In this document: in pieces, positions 57,480-64,000 of the stretch
How positions within the stretch are numbered: position 1 is the first letter of the stretch
How the letters are laid out: the number at the start of each line of letters is the position of its first letter
Source of the DNA: Arsenophonus endosymbiont of Aleurodicus floccissimus
GTDB taxonomy: Bacteria; Pseudomonadota; Gammaproteobacteria; Enterobacterales; Enterobacteriaceae
DNA: 64,000 bases
NCBI RefSeq assembly: GCF_900343025.1
Contig: NZ_OUND01000004.1
Span: forward strand, 186,001-250,000
Direction: 5' to 3'
The notes under the pieces: generated by a model
Database searches by the model: none
What the model saw: the letters and a program-made list of their open reading frames with translations, nothing else
What the model was told of the DNA's origin: nothing
Made by a program: the position numbers and the translations under genes

Positions 57480-59146
57480 TTGGCACAGTTCGTCTATTCC
57501 ATGCATCGAGTGGGAAAAATTGTCCCACCAAAAAGACATATCTTAAAAAATATCTCTCTTAGTTTCTTTCCAGGTGCCAAAATTGGTGTTCTTGGTCTTA
57601 ATGGAGCGGGTAAATCAACATTACTTCGTATTGTGGCTGGTATCGATACTGAAATTGAAGGTGAGGCACGCCCCAATCCAAGAATCAAAATTGGCTATCT
57701 CTCCCAGGAACCAAAACTTAATCCTGATCATACCGTATGTGAAGCAGTTGAAGAAGCAGTTAATGAAATAAAAAATGCCCTTACTCGCCTTGATGAAGTC
57801 TATGCTGCCTATGCTGAACCTGATGCTGACTTTGATAAACTGGCAAAAGAACAAGGCCAGCTAGAAGCCATTTTGCAATCACATGACGGACACAATTTGA
57901 ATAACCAGTTGGAGCGTGCAGCCGATGCATTACGCCTACCAGCCTGGGAGACAAAATAGAACAACTTTCAAGTGGAGAGCGGCGTCGGGTAGCTATTTGT
58001 AGTTTACTGCTGGAAAAACCCGATATGCTATTACTTGATGAACCAACTAACCATTTGGATGCAGAGTCCGTTGCCTGGTTAGAACGGTTTTTACATGATT
58101 ACGAAGGCACTGTTGTTGCTATCACTCACGATCGCTACTTCTTAGATAACGTGGCAGGTTGGATCCTGGAACTTGATCGCGGAGAGGGTATTACATGGGA
58201 AGGTAATTATTCCTCTTGGTTAGAACAAAAAGAGACTCGCTTAGCACGAGAGGCTTCCAGCGAAGCGGCTCGCCGCAAATCGATCGAAAAAGAACTTGAG
58301 TGGATCCGACAAAACCCTAAAAGCCGGCAAGCAAAAGGAAAAGCCCGTTTAGCCCGTTTTGAAGAGTTAAACAGTGTTGACTATCAAAAACATAATGAAA
58401 CCAGTGAGCTCTTCATTCCGCCAGGACCACGTCTAGGAGACAAAGTTTTAACGGTTGAAAATCTCAGTAAATCCTATGGTGATCGGCTTCTAATTGATAA
58501 CCTTAGTTTCTCGATCCTTAAAGGGGCTATCGTGGGTATTATCGGCCCAAATGGCGCGGGAAAATCAACCCTTTTTCGCATGATTTCAGGTCAAGAACAG
58601 CCTGACTCTGGCACAATAACCTTAGCTGAAACCGTCAAAGTTGCTTCAGTTGAACAATTTCGTGACACCATGGACAACAATAAAACCGTGTGGGAAGAGG
58701 TTTCCGGCGGACAAGATATTATGCGTATCGGTAATTTCGAAATTCCAAGTAGAGCTTATGTTGGACGTTTTAATTTCAAAGGGGTTGATCAGGGTAAGCG
58801 AGTTGGAGAACTTTCTGGTGGTGAACGTGGCCGTTTACACTTAGCAAAACTACTCTAGGTTGGTGGTAATATGCTACTACTGGATGAGCCAACTAACGAT
58901 TTGGATGTCGAAACATTACGCACGTTAGAGAACGCATTACTGGAATTTCTTGGCAGTACATTAGTTATTTCCCACGATCGCTGGTTTCTTGACCGTATTG
59001 CCACTCATATTATTGATTATCAGGATGAAGGAAAAGTCACTTTCTTTGAAGGTAATTTTAGTGAATATGAAGATTATAAAAAATGGACATTGGGCGCTGA
59101 TGCGCTAGAACCTCATCGCATCAAATATAAAAAGATGAGCAAATAA
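57480..59146 (+). pseudogene. ettA: Energy-dependent translational throttle EttA, two lesions
   Basis: EttA (YjjK) is an ABC-F protein that gates translation according to ATP/ADP at the ribosomal E site. It starts with TTG at 57480 (AQFVYSMHRVGK). ABC1 has GLNGAGKSTLLRI; a missing base in the A run at about 57952-57955 shifts the frame just before LSSGERRRVAICS. ABC2 has GPNGAGKSTLFRM and LSGGERGRLHLAKLL, where a TAG at 58857-58859 replaces glutamine. VGGNMLLLDEPTNDLDVETL and the end KRIKYK-like follow in frame. With only two point lesions this is a recent loss. Confidence 0.92.
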
Positions 59147-59189
59147 ATAAGCCAAATAAAACAAGGCTTGCTAAAGCAAGCCTTATCAT

Positions 59190-60438
<1,249 letters not shown>

Positions 60439-60449
60439 CGCTTCTCCGG

Positions 60450-61844
60450 TTAATCAAAGTTTTCCATAACCGTTAATACCTCTGACAGTTTTTTCACACC
60501 AAATAACTGCATATTGGGTGATGGTTTTTTGGGCACATTATCATAATGGGACAATCGCTCGTTTAAAACCATGTTTTGCCGCCTCAATAATCCGCTCTTA
60601 GCCACTAGGTACCGGACGGATTTCACCCGCCAATTCAACCTCACCAAAAACCACAACATCACGCGGAAATGGACGATTATGGAAACTGGATACTAAAGAA
60701 AAGAATAAAGCAAGATCAGCGCTGGTTTCCATCACTTTAACCCCACCAACAACATTAACAAAAACATCTTTATCCGACATCTGTAATCCACCATGCGGAT
60801 AGAAAATAGCCAGCAAAATCGCTAATCGATTCTGCTCTAAGCCGACAGCAACGCGCCGCGGATTAGGGATTAGCCAGTATTGAATAGTCCACTAGCGCCG
60901 TAATTTCTACCAGCAATGGCCGCATTCCTTCCCAAACAACCATCACCGAGCTACCCGAAGTGATCTCTTCTGCTCTACTGAGAAAAATAGCCGATGGGTT
61001 ACTTACTTCCTTCCTTTAACCCTTTTTCCGTCATGGCAAATACACCCAGTTCATTAACCGCACCAAATCGATTTTTATGACTTCTTAAGGTACGAAATCG
61101 TGAATCTGCTTCACCATCGAGCATTATCTAACAGTCAATGCAGTGTTCAAGTACTTTCTGGCCGGCCAAAGAACCATCTTTTGTGACATGCCATACCATG
61201 ATAATGGCGATCACTCGTGTTTTAGCAAATCAAGTAAAATAAGCCGCAGTTTCTCGAACTTGTGCCACACTACCCGGTGATGACTGTATATCCGCGATAT
61301 GCATGACCTGTATAGAATCAATCACCATCAATTTTGGCTGTTCCTGCTCTGCAATCAAACAAATCTGCTAAATACTGGTTTCAGATAACATATTGAGATT
61401 ATCGGACGGTAACCCTAATCGATGCGCTCTCATCGCCACTTGCTGTAAAGACTCCTCACCGGTGACGTATAAAGTTTTCATTTGCGATGAAAGCCAACAC
61501 ATACTTTGCAGAAGCAATGTGCTTTTACCAGCGCCTGGGTTACCACCAATTAAAATCGCGCTACCAGTTACCACACCACCACCTAGAACACGATCAAATT
61601 CTTTGAAATCAGTAGAAAAACATGGCAATGCTTCTAAACTAATGGCAGACCATTTCTGTACTTAGTTACCTGTAGCGCTACCGGCATAACCATTAAGGCG
61701 TTCTGCTCGTGAGGTAGAACTGGCAGCTAATCTTATCTCGGTGATCGTATTCCAGGTATGACAAGCGATACATTGGCCTTGCCAGCGTGGATAATCCGCA
61801 CCACATTCATTACAGACAAATGCTCTTTTTATTGCTTTTGCCAC
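60450..61844 (-). pseudogene. radA: DNA repair protein RadA, decayed
   Basis: RadA is a RecA-like helicase for branch migration during recombination. The N-terminal zinc finger (CNECGADYPRWQGQCIACHT) and the Walker A stretch GGNPGAGKSTLLLQ are present, followed by LYVTGEESLQQVAMRAHRLG, DSIQVMH, HGGLQMSDKDVFVNVVGGVK and FGEVELAGEIRPVPSG. In-frame stops (TAG at 61662-61664, another near 61368, TGA near 61230) and frameshifts in the last third break it. Downstream of serB on the same strand. Confidence 0.94.
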
Positions 61845-61877
61845 CGTTATTGCCTCTTTTATTTATTGTTTTGATCG

Positions 61878-62828
61878 TTAACGCTCTTCATGCTTTAAGC
61901 CACCACTTAAAACACAAAGTATGCCCATCAAATCTGCATGTTGAATCGCTACTTTTGCCCTAGCCTGTACTTTAGATTTAGCACGATAAGCAATACCCAA
62001 TCCCGCCTTACGGATCATTTTTACATCATTTTCGCCATCACCAATAGCAACGGTTTGCTTGATTGGAATAGAGAATTGTCTAGCTAATTTTATTAAGGTT
62101 TGTGCTTTGACTTTAGCATCCACAATGTTGCCATTTACTTTACCGGTCAGTTTGTTATCTTTAATTTCAAGTTTGTTAGCCACCGCAGTAGTTAATTTTA
62201 ATTTTTCCTTCAAATAATTAGTAAAAAAATTAAATCCACCTGAAACAATAATAACATGCCAATCAAATGCCTGCAACTTACGGACAAGACTGGTCAAGCC
62301 TGGTGTCAGTGACATATGCTCTAATACATTTTGCAAAATTTGTATGTCGGTTCCAGCAAGTAACTTAACCCGGGTTTTTAAACTTTCACTAAAATCAATT
62401 TCTCCTTGCATAGCGCGTTCAGTAATTTCAGCAGCCTGCTGGCCAACTCCCGCCAAACGAGCAATTTCATCAATACATTCGATCTGAATTGCTGTTGAAT
62501 CCATATCCATCACCAACAAACCTGGCGCACGTAAACGCGGAATATTACCCAGAGGTACAACATCTAAACCACACTCTTCAGCTATTTTCTTTATTTTTGC
62601 GCTTAAGCTACCCGCGATACGAACGACTTGATAATCATCAATACGCCAAGAAGAAACAATCACAATCGCATTACCAGAGCGTTGTTGAAATTGACTGATA
62701 CGTTGCTTATTCAGTCCTCGTCCATAAAGCAACCAACCACTATCCCCAGCCCGATAATCCAAAGGCGTAACCTCTTCACCACTTAGTGAAAGCGGTAATC
62801 CAGGCCATTTTTGGATCTCATTAGGCAA
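61878..62828 (-). CDS. serB: Phosphoserine phosphatase, 5' nonsense codon
   Basis: SerB is the last enzyme of serine synthesis, a HAD-family phosphatase. From 62828 the 316 residues are clean: LLVMDMDSTAIQIECIDEIA with the nucleophile aspartate, IIVSGGFNFFTNYL, and VAIGDGENDVKMIRKAGLGI. However, the ancestral start appears to be an ATG at 62855, since MSTS, a TGA at 62841-62843, and TYCYLPNEIQKWPG resemble the start of E. coli SerB (MPNITWCDLPED). Translation would have to begin at the TTG at 62828. The lost part is short and not catalytic, so activity is possible. Confidence 0.85.
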   Translation of the reverse strand: MPNEIQKWPGLPLSLSGEEVTPLDYRAGDSGWLLYGRGLNKQRISQFQQRSGNAIVIVSSWRIDDYQVVRIAGSLSAKIKKIAEECGLDVVPLGNIPRLRAPGLLVMDMDSTAIQIECIDEIARLAGVGQQAAEITERAMQGEIDFSESLKTRVKLLAGTDIQILQNVLEHMSLTPGLTSLVRKLQAFDWHVIIVSGGFNFFTNYLKEKLKLTTAVANKLEIKDNKLTGKVNGNIVDAKVKAQTLIKLARQFSIPIKQTVAIGDGENDVKMIRKAGLGIAYRAKSKVQARAKVAIQHADLMGILCVLSGGLKHEER

Positions 62829-62974
62829 ATAACAATAGGTTCAACTCGTCGACATTAATTCATACTCCTGTCCTACAATCACGACAATTAGCCAACAACA
62901 AAATGGCTTTTCAAACTATCCTATCATCTTAACCTCTGGCAATATGATAATGAACTAAGTTTTAAAAGCCGATT

Positions 62975-63643
62975 ATGATTAAAACGAAATTAAAGTTTCG
63001 ATTACATAAAACTGTTATCATTTTAATTTGCCTCTTCTTACTCATTATTCTAATCCAAAAAGTTAGTTATTTTAGTCAGTTACATCAGAAAATCAGGGTC
63101 GAGCAGTTTGAAGAATTGGCTCATACACATGCTGAACAAGTCGCTTTTAGCTTATCCAACTATATACAAAGTGATGGTAAAAATTTTAATAATAAACAGA
63201 TCCTGGGTATTCTTAATCAATGAACAATTAATGAACATATTCTCGATGCAAGTGTTTACCTTAATGATGGAACCCAAATTCAGCATGCAGGTGAAAAAGT
63301 TGCTTTACGAGAGTAGTTATCCCTTTAATCACCCTCCATGCCACAACTATGTTAACTATCAATTGATTGTTCCAATCTTCGATACCAAAAAACCAAAAGG
63401 CTTTTTATATTTAACCATTGATGCTCATTAATTTAGTATAGGATCTAAACAAATAGATAATATGGCTAATTTATTAAAGATTATGTTACTTTTAGCACTC
63501 ACTATCGGTTTTATTCTGGCTAATATTTTATCTAGATCAATTTCAATACACTGGCCAAAATTACCTTTTTTATTAATAAGCAATAGTCGCTCGGCAAACA
63601 ATCAGCAAAAGAAATAAAAATTGCTAAAAAGAAAACAGATTAA
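62975..63643 (+). pseudogene. ytjB: YtjB/Smp membrane protein, broken
   Basis: YtjB (Smp) is an inner-membrane protein of unknown function next to serB in E. coli. The start KTKLKFRLHKTVIILICLFL and the first membrane segment are clear. A TGA at 63221-63223 ends the first frame; EHILDASVYLNDGTQIQHAG continues, then shifts and stops near 63317, with later pieces (FDTKKPKGFLYLTIDAH, LLKIMLLLALTIGFILANIL) to 63643. Divergent from serB. Confidence 0.9.
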
Positions 63644-63656
63644 AATCTGCTTTCTT
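63629..63656. terminator. Bidirectional terminator ytjB-deoD
   Basis: AAGAAAACAGAT and ATCTGCTTTCTT pair with one mismatch around TAAA, between the convergent ytjB relic and deoD. Confidence 0.6.
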
Positions 63657-63683
63657 GCTTGATTTAAATTTAATGATTTATTT

Positions 63684-64000
63684 TTAATCCAGTAATAATA
63701 ATGATTCTAACGCAATTTCAACCATCTCATTAAATGTCGTTTGCCGTTCTGCTGAAGTTGTCTTTTCGCCTCGACGAATATGATCAGAAACTGTACAAAT
63801 AGTTAGTGCTTTGACACCATATTCTGCCGCAATGCTATACATACCAGCAGCTTCCATTTCCACCCCCAAAATGCCATATTTTTCTATTTTATCAAACATT
63901 TGCATTTGAGGCGTATAAAAAAGATCAGTAGAGAAAATATTACCTACCAAAACGTTGAGATTCTTTGCTTTAGCGGCAGTTACAGCATTATGAACCAGCT
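63684..64000 (-). CDS. deoD: Purine nucleoside phosphorylase, 3' part
   Basis: DeoD splits purine nucleosides with phosphate for salvage. The visible 105 codons cover the C-terminal part: [20 protein letters not shown], the ribose/purine site [20 protein letters not shown], and [18 protein letters not shown] with the catalytic aspartate region. The frame is open to the window edge, so the gene begins beyond base 64000. No lesion is seen in this part. Confidence 0.95.
   Translation of the reverse strand, partial: LVHNAVTAAKAKNLNVLVGNIFSTDLFYTPQMQMFDKIEKYGILGVEMEAAGMYSIAAEYGVKALTICTVSDHIRRGEKTTSAERQTTFNEMVEIALESLLLLD

Overview
The window comes from a gammaproteobacterium of the order Enterobacterales. 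Nearly every recognisable protein resembles its Escherichia coli counterpart, and most gene order is that of E. coli. The DNA is AT-rich, and by my reading about half of the roughly 57 identifiable genes are broken by frameshifts, nonsense codons or small deletions, yet their remnants are still easy to read. That pattern fits a recently host-restricted symbiont in an early, active phase of genome erosion. An Arsenophonus-like member of the Morganellaceae is my best guess, but this is inference from style and content. I see no insertion sequence, prophage, CRISPR array, rRNA or tRNA.

Layout. (1) 1-19.3 kb follows the E. coli 9-minute region: dxs, pgpA, thiL, nusB, ribE, ribD, nrdR, secF, secD, yajC, tgt, queA, acpH, brnQ, phoR, phoB, then rdgC. 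A nitroreductase relic and a porin relic sit where E. coli has sbcDC-araJ-mak. The first part, through yajC, is intact; most of the rest is broken. (2) 19.3-20.4 kb is an AT-rich gene-free breakpoint with orphan hairpins. (3) 20.4-22.8 kb holds exbD, exbB and yghB, as in E. coli but without metC. (4) 22.9-64 kb runs colinear with E. coli across minute 0: carB, carA, dapB, ispH, fkpB, lspA, ileS, ribF, rpsT, nhaR, nhaA, dnaJ, dnaK, satP, mog, talB, yaaA, thrC, thrB, thrA, thrL, arcA, creA, rob, gpmB, yjjX, trpR, slt, ettA, nadR, radA, serB, ytjB, deoD.

Function. The intact set is a core cell: protein export (SecD, SecF, YajC, LspA), chaperones (DnaK, DnaJ with a sigma-32 promoter), translation (IleS, S20), riboflavin and FAD synthesis (RibD, RibE, RibF), ThiL, isoprenoids (Dxs, IspH), diaminopimelate (DapB), phospholipid synthesis (PgpA), transaldolase, ArcA, Rob and TrpR. 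The broken set removes threonine synthesis (thrABC), carbamoyl phosphate (carAB, hence de novo arginine and pyrimidines), phosphate sensing (phoBR), queuosine (tgt, queA), NAD salvage and regulation (nadR), sodium/proton exchange (nhaA, nhaR), recombination genes (radA, rdgC), acetate uptake, a porin and a lytic transglycosylase. This is what a host-fed cell that still supplies B vitamins could afford to lose.

Control elements often outlive their genes. The thr leader peptide and attenuator precede a dead thrABC; a Fur box precedes damaged exbBD; a Pho box precedes a truncated phoB; probable ARG boxes precede a dead carA. The main oddities are an in-frame joining of fkpB and ispH, a 6.75-copy 8-bp repeat inside the porin relic, several lesions caused by short tandem duplications, two genes broken by one base in an A/T homopolymer, and an orphan two-gene relic between nhaA and dnaJ.
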